A model generated the notes under the pieces. That model did not search any database. It was given only the letters and a program-made list of their open reading frames with translations, and was not told the DNA's origin. Made by a program: the position numbers and the translations under genes. From Gloeobacter morelensis MG652769 (GTDB lineage: Bacteria > Cyanobacteriota > Cyanobacteriia > Gloeobacterales > Gloeobacteraceae), in assembly GCF_021018745.1 (NCBI RefSeq), contig NZ_CP063845.1, positions 744,001 through 808,000 on the forward strand: a stretch of 64,000 nucleotides of DNA, given 5' to 3'. Position 1 is the stretch's first letter; the number at the start of each line of letters is the position of its first letter. Positions 7,662 to 15,761 of this stretch are shown one piece after another.

Positions 7662-9095
7662 ATGGCGGAACCCCCTTTATTGTTGATGGCCGCGACGGCG
7701 GGCGAGTTGTTGCTGTCGTGGCCTGAAATGCTCTTGCGGCTGGCTGCGGTCGTTCTGCTTGTTCTGCTGAACGGGTTTTTCGTGGCCACCGAATTTTCGC
7801 TAGTCTCGGTGCGCCGCACCCGCATCGAACAGCTGGTCGAGGAGGGCGACCGCGGTGCGCTCTCGGTGCAGCGCTCCCAAAAAGACCTCGATCGCTATTT
7901 ATCGGCCACCCAACTCGGGATCACGATCGCCTCGCTGGCCCTGGGCTGGATCGGCGAAGGCACGATCGCCTCGCTTATCGAGCCCATCTTGAGTGGCTTC
8001 TCGATTGCGGCCGGTTCGGCCCTGGCCCACACGATCAGCACGGTGGTCGCTTTTTTGTTGATCACCTATATGCACATCGTGCTGGGGGAACTGGCTCCCA
8101 AGTCGGTGGCCATTCTCTACCCGGAGCGCACGGCACTGCTCTTCGCCTGGCCCAACGAGATATTTTTTAAACTCTTTGCGCCGTTTTTGAGCTTTCTCAA
8201 CTGGTCGTCGTGGCTGGTGCTGCGCGCCTTCGGGGTGAAGGCCAACGTCAACACCCACACCAACCCGATTGGCCCCGAGGAGTTGCAGTTGCTGATTTCC
8301 TCCTCGAGCGCGTCGGGCCTCGATAAAGGCGAGCAGGAACTGCTCGAAAACGTTTTCGAATTTGGAGACGCGGTGGCCGTCGATGTGATGGTGCCGCGCA
8401 CCTCCATCGACGCGCTGCCTTTCACCGCCACCATCCAGGAGGTGCTCTTCGAGGTCTCCCGCACCGGTCACTCGCGCTACCCGCTCTACGAAGACTCCCT
8501 CGACACGATCAAGGGTCAGGTCTCGATCAAGGACGTGATCACCCCCCTGGCCAAAGGCGAAGTGCAGCCCACGGACACCGTGGGCGCTCTAGCCCGGCCG
8601 ATACTGTTTGTGCCCGAAAATAAGCGCATCAGCGAACTGCTCACCCAGATGCAGCGCGAGCGCCAGGCGATGGTGATCGTGGTCGACGAATTCGGGGGGA
8701 CCGCCGGACTGCTTACGATGGAGAACCTGCTCGAAGAACTGGTGGGCAACATCACCGACGAAAGCGAGCAGGCGACTCCCGACATCGTCAAACTCGACGA
8801 GCGTACCGCGATCATCCAGGCGCAGATCAACCTGGAGGAACTGAACGATTTTCTGGACCTCCAACTGCCCATCTCCGACGAGTACAAGACCCTGGGCGGT
8901 TTTGTTATGTACCAGCTGCACAAAGTCCCCGAAGCGGGTGAGCAGTTCTTGTACAACGAACTCGAATTTACGGTTTTGGAGATGGAGGGACCGCGCCTGG
9001 AGCGGGTACGCCTGGTGTGGCGCACCCGCGAAGAAGTCGAGGCGGCGGAGCGCTTGACGGCGCGCGAAGCGCAGGCAAACGAAATCGGCAGATAA
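7662..9095 (+). CDS. HlyC/CorC (CNNM) family membrane protein with CBS pair
   Basis: 477-aa integral membrane protein of the CNNM/CorC class, implicated in magnesium or other divalent cation efflux. Residues about 1-200 form the DUF21 domain (LLNGFFVATEFSLVSVRRTRI, SATQLGITIASLALGWIGE, HIVLGELAPKSVAI). A CBS pair follows at about 215-345 (VMVPRTSID, MVIVVDEFGGTAGLLT), then the CorC_HlyC C-terminal domain. This order and length are normal for the family. The upstream gap of 95 bases probably holds its promoter. The transported ion is not certain. Confidence 0.88.
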   Translation: MAEPPLLLMAATAGELLLSWPEMLLRLAAVVLLVLLNGFFVATEFSLVSVRRTRIEQLVEEGDRGALSVQRSQKDLDRYLSATQLGITIASLALGWIGEGTIASLIEPILSGFSIAAGSALAHTISTVVAFLLITYMHIVLGELAPKSVAILYPERTALLFAWPNEIFFKLFAPFLSFLNWSSWLVLRAFGVKANVNTHTNPIGPEELQLLISSSSASGLDKGEQELLENVFEFGDAVAVDVMVPRTSIDALPFTATIQEVLFEVSRTGHSRYPLYEDSLDTIKGQVSIKDVITPLAKGEVQPTDTVGALARPILFVPENKRISELLTQMQRERQAMVIVVDEFGGTAGLLTMENLLEELVGNITDESEQATPDIVKLDERTAIIQAQINLEELNDFLDLQLPISDEYKTLGGFVMYQLHKVPEAGEQFLYNELEFTVLEMEGPRLERVRLVWRTREEVEAAERLTAREAQANEIGR

Positions 9096-9111
9096 GCTGC
9101 ATATCTATTTC

Positions 9112-9163
9112 TTTTGCTGCAGCAAAAATTTACCTGGGTCATCTCCATTCGCCCAGTGGGCGA
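9112..9163 (+). promoter_or_regulatory. two palindromes in the leader of the hpf/lrtA gene
   Basis: TTTTGCTGCAGCAAAA at 9112-9127 is a perfect 16-base palindrome. TCGCCC-AGT-GGGCGA at 9149-9163 is a perfect 6-bp hairpin. Both lie between the CorC stop and the hpf start. The first could be a terminator stem; both could shape the long leader reported for cyanobacterial lrtA transcripts. Confidence 0.4.
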
Positions 9164-9268
9164 GGGTGGCGGATGCTAACGTAAATGGAACATCTCAACG
9201 TCCCGGAAACCGCGGCTCAGGAGAAAGTCGGCCGCTTTCGGGGCCTCGTGTCACCACAGGAGGCGTTT

Positions 9269-9832
9269 ATGCAATTTGCCATCCACGGAAAGAATATCGA
9301 AGTCACCGAACCGATTCGTGACTACGTCAGCTCCAAACTGGATAAAGTGTTCGCCCACTTTGATCAGTTGACGATGGGTGTTGATGTCTATCTTTCTGTG
9401 GCACGCAATCCGCGCATTTCCCGCAGCCATTCGGCGGAGGTGACCGTCCAGGCCAACGGTACGATCATCCGTGCCGAGGAAGAAACCGAAAATTTGTACG
9501 CCAGCATCGACCTGGTTGCCGACAAGTTGCACCGGCAAATGCGCAAGTACAAAGAACGAATGCAAAAAAAGCCAAAGCCCAAGACCGGTCTGGCGGTGGC
9601 TAACCAGGCGCCGATTAGTCTTCCCAATGGCGATGAGAAGGCGACGGCGCTACCCAAAGAGGTCGTGCGCACCAAGTACTTCGCCATGCCGCCGATGAGC
9701 CCCGAGGAGGCCCTCGATCATCTGGCCTTGGTGGATCACGATTTTTTTGTCTTCCGCAACGCCGAGAGCGGTGAAATCAACGTGCTCTACGCGCGCAACC
9801 ACGGCGGCTACGGCCTGATTGTGCCCAGGTAG
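9269..9832 (+). CDS. hpf: long-type ribosome hibernation promoting factor (LrtA)
   Basis: 187-aa long HPF that dimerises 70S ribosomes into inactive 100S particles in dark or stressed cells; in cyanobacteria the gene is called lrtA, light-repressed transcript. The N-terminal S30AE domain begins FAIHGKNIEVTEPIRDYV. A lysine-rich linker (KERMQKKPKPKTG) leads to the C-terminal dimerisation domain (TKYFAMPPMSPEEALDHL, HDFFVFRNAESGEINVLY). AGGAGG at 9258-9263 fixes the ATG at 9269. An in-frame ATG at 9185 would add 28 residues without homology, so that part is treated as leader. Confidence 0.93.
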   Translation: MQFAIHGKNIEVTEPIRDYVSSKLDKVFAHFDQLTMGVDVYLSVARNPRISRSHSAEVTVQANGTIIRAEEETENLYASIDLVADKLHRQMRKYKERMQKKPKPKTGLAVANQAPISLPNGDEKATALPKEVVRTKYFAMPPMSPEEALDHLALVDHDFFVFRNAESGEINVLYARNHGGYGLIVPR

Positions 9833-9847
9833 ATTCCCCCGCAGCTG

Positions 9848-9870
9848 CTCCCCTCAAGGCTTGAGGGGAG
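9848..9870. terminator. hairpin between convergent hpf and rsfS
   Basis: CTCCCCTCA-AGGCT-TGAGGGGAG, a perfect 9-bp stem between two convergent genes, overlapping the last rsfS codons. No T tract follows on either strand, so its role as a terminator is uncertain. Confidence 0.4.
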
Positions 9871-10231
9871 CCGGGGGGAGCGCCACATCGACGCGCGGGG
9901 CGTGGCCCCAGAAAGCTTCGAGCTGATAAAATTCGCGCTCGGAGCGCAGCAGGATGTGCACGATCACATCGCCGTAGTCGGCGAGCACCCAGCTGCCTTC
10001 CCCAAGCCCTTCGATGCGCACGGGCTTGCGAGCGAACTCGGTTTTGATTTTTTCTTCGACGGCGTTGCCGATGGCGCGCACTTGGGCGCGGGAGTTGCCG
10101 GTGGCAATCACAAAATAATCTGCAAGGATGGTTACCTGGCCTACTTCCAGAACGACGATATCTTCGCCTTTTCTATCGTCGGCAGCCTGGACGGCAGCTA
10201 AAGCCAGCGGCAGGGCGCTTTGATCGCTCAA
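9854..10231 (-). CDS. rsfS: ribosome silencing factor RsfS (Iojap/RsfA)
   Basis: 125-aa RsfS, which binds ribosomal protein L14 and blocks joining of the subunits when nutrients are short. Family marks are LEVGQVTILADYFVIATGNS, RAIGNAVEEKIK, RIEGLGEGSWVLADYGDVIVHI and the REFYQLEAFWG end. The best start is a TTG at 10231 that overlaps the yqeK stop as TTGA; longer in-frame extensions are only yqeK antisense frames. The yqeK-rsfS pairing is common across bacteria. It faces hpf, so two ribosome-idling factors lie side by side. Confidence 0.9.
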   Translation of the reverse strand: MSDQSALPLALAAVQAADDRKGEDIVVLEVGQVTILADYFVIATGNSRAQVRAIGNAVEEKIKTEFARKPVRIEGLGEGSWVLADYGDVIVHILLRSEREFYQLEAFWGHAPRVDVALPPAPLKP

Positions 10232-10863
10232 CGTGACGAGTACTCCTGTAAGGTGGACAGCGCCCAGTTGCGGGTCAGCAGCGTGCGCGGATGAACGGCC
10301 CGACGGCTTTCGATCAGTTCCAGGATAGTCTGCTCCGCCCCCAGCAGGACCGCTTCCATCAGGTCGGCTTGGGCGGCCTGGCGCACCCGCGCCACATCCT
10401 CGCCCTTGCGGGTCGGTTCGATCCAATCGGCCACGTACAGAATCTGGCTGAGCAGATCCATCTCGGCGTCGCCCAGGGTATGGTTGGCGATCGCCGCGAG
10501 CACCTGGGGATCTGCTTCGCCGAAGATTTCGCGGGCGAGCCCGGCGCTGACGTCGGCGTGCAGCAGGTGGGGGGTGCGCCGCTGGATCGCATCGACGGCG
10601 ATGCCGAGGCGGTCGGCTTCGAGCAAGAGCTTCTCGGGCGGAAAATATTTGGCCAGATCGTGCAGCAGCCCGGCCCGGCCGGCCCGTTCAGGCGAAGCGC
10701 CGTAGCGTTTGGCCAGTTCGACGGCGGTCGCTTCGACCCCGAGGATATGTTCGATGCGCCTGGGCGGCACATGCTGGGCCAGCCATTCGAGCACCGACAC
10801 CCGCCAGCTCACTTCTAAGGCCGGAGTTTGCATCGCGCCGCTCTCGACTAAAACACACTCCAT
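10228..10863 (-). CDS. yqeK: HD-domain symmetrical Ap4A hydrolase, YqeK family
   Basis: 211-aa HD-superfamily metal hydrolase. Ligands are visible as RIEHILGVE (first His), GLLHDLAK (HD), LLHADVSAG (His) and ILYVADWIEPTRKGED (late Asp). YqeK proteins cut diadenosine tetraphosphate symmetrically to two ADP; the activity here is inferred from the family. It is first in an operon with rsfS (4-base overlap). Starts at 10863 and 10833 are both possible. The divergent neighbour is the MTHFR-like gene. Confidence 0.88.
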   Translation of the reverse strand: MECVLVESGAMQTPALEVSWRVSVLEWLAQHVPPRRIEHILGVEATAVELAKRYGASPERAGRAGLLHDLAKYFPPEKLLLEADRLGIAVDAIQRRTPHLLHADVSAGLAREIFGEADPQVLAAIANHTLGDAEMDLLSQILYVADWIEPTRKGEDVARVRQAAQADLMEAVLLGAEQTILELIESRRAVHPRTLLTRNWALSTLQEYSSR

Positions 10864-10990
10864 TTTACCAGCCCGGCCGATGGGTCAAAAGAATCGTCGG
10901 CTGCTGCAGGGGCCCGGTCGGCCCGGGATGGCTCGGCGCACTGCCCGAATGTGGCTACCATGCATAGATACCCAGAACAACCCTCGACCC

Positions 10991-11884
10991 ATGGTGAAGT
11001 CAGCCCGCCTCGAGACGGCCGCCGAGCGCAAGGAATTTTTGATCACCGCCGAGGTGATGCCTCCCAAAGGGCCGGATATCGCAGCCTTTCTTGAAAAAGC
11101 CACCCTGCTCAAAAACCGGGTACACGCCGTCAATGTCACCGATTCCAACCGGGCGGTGATGCGCATGAGCCCGCTTGCCGCCTCAGCGTTGCTGGTGGAG
11201 CGGGGGATCGAGCCTATCTGCCAGTTGGCCTGCCGCGACCGCAACCGCATCGCTTTGCAGGGCGATCTGCTCGGGGCGGAGGCACTGGGTATCCACAATA
11301 TCCTGGCGCTCACCGGCGACCCGGTCGGCTGCGGCGATCACCCCCAGGCGCGGGCGGTCTGCGACCTCGAATCGGTGCGGCTGCTCAGGGTAATCGGTGG
11401 GCTCAACCGGGGTTTCGACAGCGCCGGCAACGCCCTGAGCAGTCCCACGCGCCTGTTTGCCGGGGCGGCCATCGATCCGCAGTGCGCAAGCGAAGCGGGG
11501 CTGCGCTCCCGCTTCCGGCGCAAGGTGGAGGCAGGGGCGCGCTTTTTTCAAAGCCAGCTGATCACCGACTTTGAACGTCTGGCCTGGTTCATGGATGCGA
11601 TCGCCCACGAAAGCGCCCGGCCGGTGCTCGCCGGGATATTCTTGCTCAAATCCGCCAAGAATGCCGAATTTATCAACCGCAACCTGCCTGGGGTCACCAT
11701 CCCGCAGGGGATTATCCGGCGGCTCGCCGGGGCTTGCGATCCCCTCAAAGAAGGCACGGTGATTGCCGCCGAGCAGCTGGCCAAGGCCCGGCAGATCTGC
11801 GACGGCGCCCATCTGATGGCCATCCGCAAGGAGGAGCTGATTCCCGAAATTCTCGATCTGGCCGGTGTCGCGCCTGTGCAGTAG
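10991..11884 (+). CDS. methylenetetrahydrofolate reductase-like protein
   Basis: 297-aa TIM-barrel flavoprotein of the MTHFR family, which reduces 5,10-methylenetetrahydrofolate to 5-methyl-THF for methionine synthesis. Seen: the N-terminal strand ITAEVMPPKGPD, the folate/flavin region ICQLACRDRNRIALQGDLLGAEALG, the NILALTGDPV motif, and FFQSQLITDFERL. It is closer to the short MTHFR-like proteins found in anaerobes and cyanobacteria than to E. coli MetF, so the reductant may differ from NADH. The ATG at 10991 was chosen because the frame upstream is only the complement of yqeK. Confidence 0.82.
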   Translation: MVKSARLETAAERKEFLITAEVMPPKGPDIAAFLEKATLLKNRVHAVNVTDSNRAVMRMSPLAASALLVERGIEPICQLACRDRNRIALQGDLLGAEALGIHNILALTGDPVGCGDHPQARAVCDLESVRLLRVIGGLNRGFDSAGNALSSPTRLFAGAAIDPQCASEAGLRSRFRRKVEAGARFFQSQLITDFERLAWFMDAIAHESARPVLAGIFLLKSAKNAEFINRNLPGVTIPQGIIRRLAGACDPLKEGTVIAAEQLAKARQICDGAHLMAIRKEELIPEILDLAGVAPVQ

Positions 11885-11949
11885 ACAATTTGCCGCCGGG
11901 TGGGGCGTCCGGGCGTGGTAGGATGACCCCAACTTTTGACGGGGTGTTC

Positions 11950-13092
11950 ATGGCAGGTCTCCTGCGGCGGCTGGGTGCGGCGGCGATCCTGGGGATCGCG
12001 CTGGCGGCGTCGCCGAGTGTCGATGCCTCCCCGACCATTCAGAATCTCCAGGTGCGCCAGCAGCAGTTGCAGGAGAAGTTGCAGTCGACCCGCAAGCAGG
12101 CTGTGCAGTTGCGCCTCAAAGAAAAAGCGGCCCGCAGCCAGCTTGGCGCCATCCGCCAGAACCTGACGCTCACCACCAACAAGCTGCAGGACTCGCGCTA
12201 TCGCCTGTCGGTGGCCCAGCAGCGGTTGGTGGCCCTCAAGCGCGATCTGGGCCGCCTGCAGACCGAATTTTTATCGCTGCAGCGCGCTGCCTCCGAGCGG
12301 CTGCGCTTTTTGCAGAAGCAGCGCCCCGAGCAGTGGTGGGCGCTGCTTTTGGGCAGCCGCGATCTCAACACCCTGATGGATCGGCGCCAACAGCTAGGCA
12401 AAGTTTTCGAGCGCGATCAGCAGCTGCTCGAGGCCCTCGATACCCGGCGCGAGCAGGTCACCCGCAAGCGCAGCGCCGTCGAGAACCAGAAAAACGACAT
12501 CGCTCTGATTGCCCAGCAATTGGCCAGCCGTCGCTCGCAGTTTGCCCAGCAAGCCTCGATCCAATCGGAACTGGTCCAGCGCCTGAGCACCCAGCGCGCC
12601 GCCTACGAAGCGGCCCAGCGGCGGCTGGCTGCCGATTCAAAGCGCGTCTCGGCGATGATCCGCACGATTATCGCGAGCGAGCGCCGCTACAACAGCGTCC
12701 AGGGCAGCGGCCGGATGATCCTGCCCACCGAGGGCCGCCTGAGCAGCCAGTTCGGCATGCGCCACCACCCCATCTTCAAAGTGCGCAAGATGCACACGGG
12801 CATCGATGTCGCGGCCCGCTCGGGCACTCCTATCCGGGCTGCCGACGACGGCACGGTACTCTACGCCGGCTGGTACGGCGGCTACGGCCGCTGTGTGATC
12901 GTCAGCCACGGCGGCACCCTCTCGACGCTCTACGCCCATGCGAGCCGTCTATTTGTCACCGTCGGCCAGACGGTCAAAAAAGGCGACCCGCTCGCCGCGG
13001 TCGGCTCCACCGGCTTTTCGACCGGACCGCATCTGCACTTTGAAGTGCGAGTCAACGGTTCACCCGTCAATCCCCTCGATTACCTGCGCTGA
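11950..13092 (+). CDS. exported murein hydrolase/activator, coiled coil plus M23 (LytM) domain
   Basis: 380-aa EnvC/NlpD-like protein. A signal peptide (MAGLLRRLGAAAILGIAL, cleavage near VDA) is followed by about 210 residues of heptad coiled coil rich in Gln, Arg and Leu, then a C-terminal LytM domain. The domain retains all zinc ligands: a His before MHTGID, Asp in HTGID, and HLHFE, with YAHAS between. An intact site suggests active peptidoglycan endopeptidase rather than a pure amidase activator. An in-frame ATG at 11923 would extend the N-region. The stop overlaps the next ATG (TGATG). Confidence 0.87.
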   Translation: MAGLLRRLGAAAILGIALAASPSVDASPTIQNLQVRQQQLQEKLQSTRKQAVQLRLKEKAARSQLGAIRQNLTLTTNKLQDSRYRLSVAQQRLVALKRDLGRLQTEFLSLQRAASERLRFLQKQRPEQWWALLLGSRDLNTLMDRRQQLGKVFERDQQLLEALDTRREQVTRKRSAVENQKNDIALIAQQLASRRSQFAQQASIQSELVQRLSTQRAAYEAAQRRLAADSKRVSAMIRTIIASERRYNSVQGSGRMILPTEGRLSSQFGMRHHPIFKVRKMHTGIDVAARSGTPIRAADDGTVLYAGWYGGYGRCVIVSHGGTLSTLYAHASRLFVTVGQTVKKGDPLAAVGSTGFSTGPHLHFEVRVNGSPVNPLDYLR

Positions 13093-14081
13093 TGAGCACC
13101 TTCGACGTTTTTGCCCTGTGCAATCCGCTTTATGACCTGCAGGTGCAGGTCTCCGACGCCCTGCTTGTGGGCTTCGGCTTTCCCAAAGGCGGGGTCTGCC
13201 TGATCGACCGCGAGCAGTACGACGAGCTGATCCCCAAGCTGGCGGGTCTGCCTATCCACGCCACTCCGGGCGGTTCGGCCGCCAACACGGTGATCGGCAT
13301 CCAGCAGCTGGGGGGGACCACCTGCTACACCGGTAAAGTCGGCGCCGACAGCTACGGCGCCGCCTACCGCAACGGCATGATTTCTCGGGGGGTGCAGGCC
13401 AACCTGGGGGTCGGCTCCCAACCCACCGGGCTGAGTGTGATCTTGATCACCCCCGACGCCCAGCGCACGATGTTCACTTATTTGGGCGCCTGCCGCGAAC
13501 TGGGGCTGTTTGACATCGACCCCGATGCGATTGCCCAGAGCCGCTATCTTTATGTCACGGGCTACTGCTGGGATACCCAAAATCAAAAAGACGCGGTGCT
13601 CTTTGCCATGGAGCAGGCCCGCGCCGCCGGGGTGCCCATTGCTTTGAGTCTTTCCGACCCGTTCGTGGTGCGCCGCCACAAAGAAGAACTGCGGCGCGTG
13701 GTCAATGACCATGTCGATGTGCTCTTCGGCAACCAGGAGGAGGCGGAGGTCTTCACCGAGACCAGTTCCCCGGAAGCGGCGGTCGATGTTCTGCGTTCTT
13801 ACTGCAACACGGCGGTGGTGACCATGAGTGCCGCCGGTTCCTATATCGCCCACGGCAGCCATATGTACCGCATCGAACCGTTTGCAGTGGCGGCCGTCGA
13901 CGCGACGGGCGCGGGCGACATGTACGCGGCGGGGTTGCTCTACGGCCTCACCCACGATCTGTCGATCTCCGCCACCGGCCGGTTGGCTTCGTATCTGGCG
14001 GCCAGGGTGGTGGCCCAACTCGGTCCGCGCCTCGATGCCATCGATCCCCAGGTGGTCGAAGAATTGCTCGCCGAAGCCTGA
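13092..14081 (+). CDS. PfkB-family carbohydrate/adenosine kinase
   Basis: 329-aa ribokinase-fold kinase. The N-terminal half has PGGSAANTVIGIQQLGG and GKVGADSYG, the substrate and lid motifs of the PfkB family. The C-terminal half ends in VDATGAGDMYAAGLLYGL, the second PfkB signature with the catalytic Asp. The closest look is to adenosine/inosine kinase-like proteins conserved in cyanobacteria and plants, but the substrate is not proven. It is translationally coupled to the M23 gene through a one-base overlap, although the two functions have no evident link. Confidence 0.85.
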   Translation: MSTFDVFALCNPLYDLQVQVSDALLVGFGFPKGGVCLIDREQYDELIPKLAGLPIHATPGGSAANTVIGIQQLGGTTCYTGKVGADSYGAAYRNGMISRGVQANLGVGSQPTGLSVILITPDAQRTMFTYLGACRELGLFDIDPDAIAQSRYLYVTGYCWDTQNQKDAVLFAMEQARAAGVPIALSLSDPFVVRRHKEELRRVVNDHVDVLFGNQEEAEVFTETSSPEAAVDVLRSYCNTAVVTMSAAGSYIAHGSHMYRIEPFAVAAVDATGAGDMYAAGLLYGLTHDLSISATGRLASYLAARVVAQLGPRLDAIDPQVVEELLAEA

Positions 14082-14084
14082 AAA

Positions 14085-14120
14085 CCCATAACATATGGGG
14101 CAGCCCTGGAGGGCTGCCCC
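14085..14120. terminator. overlapping hairpins between convergent PfkB and rpmF genes
   Basis: CCCATA-ACA-TATGGG (14085-14099) overlaps GGGGCAGCCC-TGGA-GGGCTGCCCC (14097-14120); the two share GGG, so only one can form fully. Read on the minus strand, the smaller stem is followed by TTTT, which suits termination of rpmF. Confidence 0.5.
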
Positions 14121-14157
14121 GAGCGGAGGATCGATTGTCGGAGGTCGTCGTCGTCGA

Positions 14158-14343
14158 CTACTCTTCAGCTTGCTCTTCTTCCTCTGCTTCGAGTTGTGGG
14201 TAGTAGAAACCCGTATTGTTGCCCGAGAGGATCGACTTGCCGAGGGCGAGGGCTTTTTCAGCCTGCACACGCGCTTTGCGCTTCCAGGTGGCGCGGCGCT
14301 GATCTCGCTTGGCATTGGAGGTCTTTTTCTTTGGCTGAGCCAT
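14158..14343 (-). CDS. rpmF: 50S ribosomal protein L32
   Basis: 61-aa basic protein with the L32 N-terminus (AQPKKKTSNAKRDQRRA) and an acidic tail rich in Glu, typical of the short cyanobacterial/plastid L32 that lacks the zinc Cys pairs. The ATG at 14343 has a weak ribosome-binding site; the 36-base gap from the upstream small gene contains an inverted repeat that could control it. Confidence 0.93.
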   Translation of the reverse strand: MAQPKKKTSNAKRDQRRATWKRKARVQAEKALALGKSILSGNNTGFYYPQLEAEEEEQAEE

Positions 14344-14359
14344 AGCTAATAAATTCCGA

Positions 14360-14394
14360 GGTGCGCTAAAAAAGCTTTCCTATGATAGCGCACC
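14360..14394 (-). promoter_or_regulatory. inverted repeat ahead of rpmF
   Basis: GGTGCGCT at 14360-14367 and AGCGCACC at 14387-14394 form a perfect 8-bp stem around a 19-base AT-rich loop, covering the stop codon of the upstream gene. On the minus strand the loop contains TTTTTT. It could be an attenuator, an operator or an L32 binding structure. Confidence 0.45.
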
Positions 14395-14604
14395 GCTGAT
14401 CGCCCGTAAACTCACCAAACACCACTGCCCCCGACCAGGAGCATAAACGACCACTCCCCGGCGGTTGAGGTTGTGCATCGCCCGGAACACCACCCAGGGC
14501 GGTTGGCCCAACTCGTAGGTCAGTTGTACAATCGAACGCGGTTGGCGGCCCAGTTCGGACAGGATCCGCTCCTGAAGTTCCGACTCCACCATGACGCTAG
14601 TCAT
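14380..14604 (-). CDS. small winged-helix-like protein
   Basis: 74-aa protein whose sequence reads as one winged helix-turn-helix: ELQERILSELGRQPRS (helix 1), IVQLTYELGQPPWVVFRAMHNL (helices 2-3) and RRGVVVYAPGRGQWCLV (wing). AGGAGG at 14614-14619 on this strand supports the ATG at 14604 over one 30 bases upstream. It precedes rpmF on the same strand. I know no named family; a DNA- or RNA-binding role is inferred from the fold-like pattern only. Confidence 0.65.
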   Translation of the reverse strand: MTSVMVESELQERILSELGRQPRSIVQLTYELGQPPWVVFRAMHNLNRRGVVVYAPGRGQWCLVSLRAISGALS

Positions 14605-14798
14605 ATATATCGGCCTCCTAATTGCCTTTTGCAAAAGAACTTGAAACTGCGTACTGATCGGGTCTCTCCCTTATACCCGGCCTAACGAATCGGGGATCAC
14701 GCATCTGTGCGAATTTTTGTTGCATAAACTTTTGGGGATAGCTGTCCCGCACTTATCGAAACCAGAGATATGCTGAGCTAAAGGGTAATGCGAATCCA

Positions 14799-15335
14799 AT
14801 GAACAAGCCAATCGCTTCAAAATCTTCTTTTGCAGTCACAGCAGCGCTTTTGGCCGCTGGCTCATCGCTTTTGGCAGCGGGGATCACTTTTGCTGCGATC
14901 GACGACGATACTTACGAGGGCAGTGTTTTCTCACTCTACGGGAACAACGGTGCCCTTGTGCCGCCGCGCATCACGCTGGCCGAATCGATCCGCCGCCGTC
15001 AGCCGGCCCTGGTAATTCTCTATATCAACGACTCCCGCGATTGCAAAAAGCAGGCCTTCGACATCACCCAACTGCAGTCCCGCTTTGGCTCGCTGGTCAA
15101 TTTTATCGCTGTAAACGTCGACACCTTCCCACAGGACCAGCCGGACCTTCAAACCTACTTCCAGGGCGAGGTGCCCAAGCTGCTGCTCTTCGACCCGCGC
15201 GGCAAGCTCCTGTACGAGTCCACCGGCTACACCCCAGCCCGCACCGTCGAACCTTACTTCCGCAAACTCGTCACCAACCTCCCCGCCCGCTCAGCCCCCG
15301 CTCCTTTGGCACCGGCGATGCCGGCCCCGCCATAA
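14799..15335 (+). CDS. membrane-anchored/exported thioredoxin-fold protein
   Basis: 178-aa conserved cyanobacterial-type protein with an N-terminal hydrophobic segment (AVTAALLAAGSSLLAAGITFA), which is either a signal peptide or an anchor. The body is a thioredoxin fold: ALVILYINDSRDCKKQA, VNFIAVNVDTFP, VPKLLLFDPRGKLLYES with a cis-Pro before KLL. In place of CxxC there is SRDC, one cysteine only, so disulfide exchange in the usual way is unlikely. Proteins of this type have been linked to photosystem I accumulation; I recall this loosely and do not treat it as established here. A Pro/Ala-rich tail closes it. Confidence 0.68.
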   Translation: MNKPIASKSSFAVTAALLAAGSSLLAAGITFAAIDDDTYEGSVFSLYGNNGALVPPRITLAESIRRRQPALVILYINDSRDCKKQAFDITQLQSRFGSLVNFIAVNVDTFPQDQPDLQTYFQGEVPKLLLFDPRGKLLYESTGYTPARTVEPYFRKLVTNLPARSAPAPLAPAMPAPP

Positions 15336-15443
15336 ATACCTGTGTTTTTTGTTTTTGTGGGATGTTGAAGGCGTCGTTTGACTTCTGGGAGTAGGGTTGC
15401 TCTATGCCTGGAGCGGTTTTTGGTTGGCTGGACAAGGGATAGT

Positions 15444-15585
15444 TTTCATCTTGGCACCTGGCAGTTGGCTATGCACGACAGCGGGTGAGCGAGAGGCGGA
15501 ACCCCCTTCGGGTTCCCCTCTCGCGCTCTCCAACCTCCCCGCGTCGGGGGCGTGCCACCCCCCGACACCCCCTGGACTTAGCGGC
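15444..15585 (+). repeat. left copy of a ~145 bp inverted repeat
   Basis: This segment is the reverse complement of 18816-18962; positions 15473-15551 match 18848-18926 exactly over 79 bases and the flanks match with a few substitutions and single-base gaps. Inside is an imperfect hairpin at 15491-15522 (GAGAGGCGGAACCC / GGGTTCCCCTCTC). The rest of the 426-base gap 15336-15761 shows no gene or other recognisable element. Confidence 0.92.
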
Positions 15586-15761
15586 GCGGTAGGCGGGTGA
15601 CTCGGCCGGCGGGCTTGGCTCATGTTTTTAGTGCGTGCACGCTTTGCTTGGCGATTGCGGTAGGGTAGCTGGCGATCGGGCCGCTGAGGTGGTTGAGGGT
15701 AAGGTCGGGCAAAACTTGGTGGACTGGAAGTCAAACCAGTTGTCCATAGACCGACCTTAGG

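Noticed and set aside
9185-9268. 28-residue N-terminal extension of HPF
   Set aside because: AGGAGG right before 9269 and family alignment favour the shorter form; kept only as a possible leader ORF.
10480-10500. HIP1-like GCGATCGC octamers
   Set aside because: Only GCGATCGC at scattered sites inside genes (about 10489 and 39045); too few and unpositioned to be a feature here.
13080-14315. 411-aa minus-strand ORF opposite the PfkB kinase
   Set aside because: Extends through the whole kinase in antisense and into the intergenic hairpins; no homology pattern.
15397-15600. Short ORFs inside the left repeat
   Set aside because: They follow the GC-rich hairpin arms, have no start signals, and differ in the right copy.
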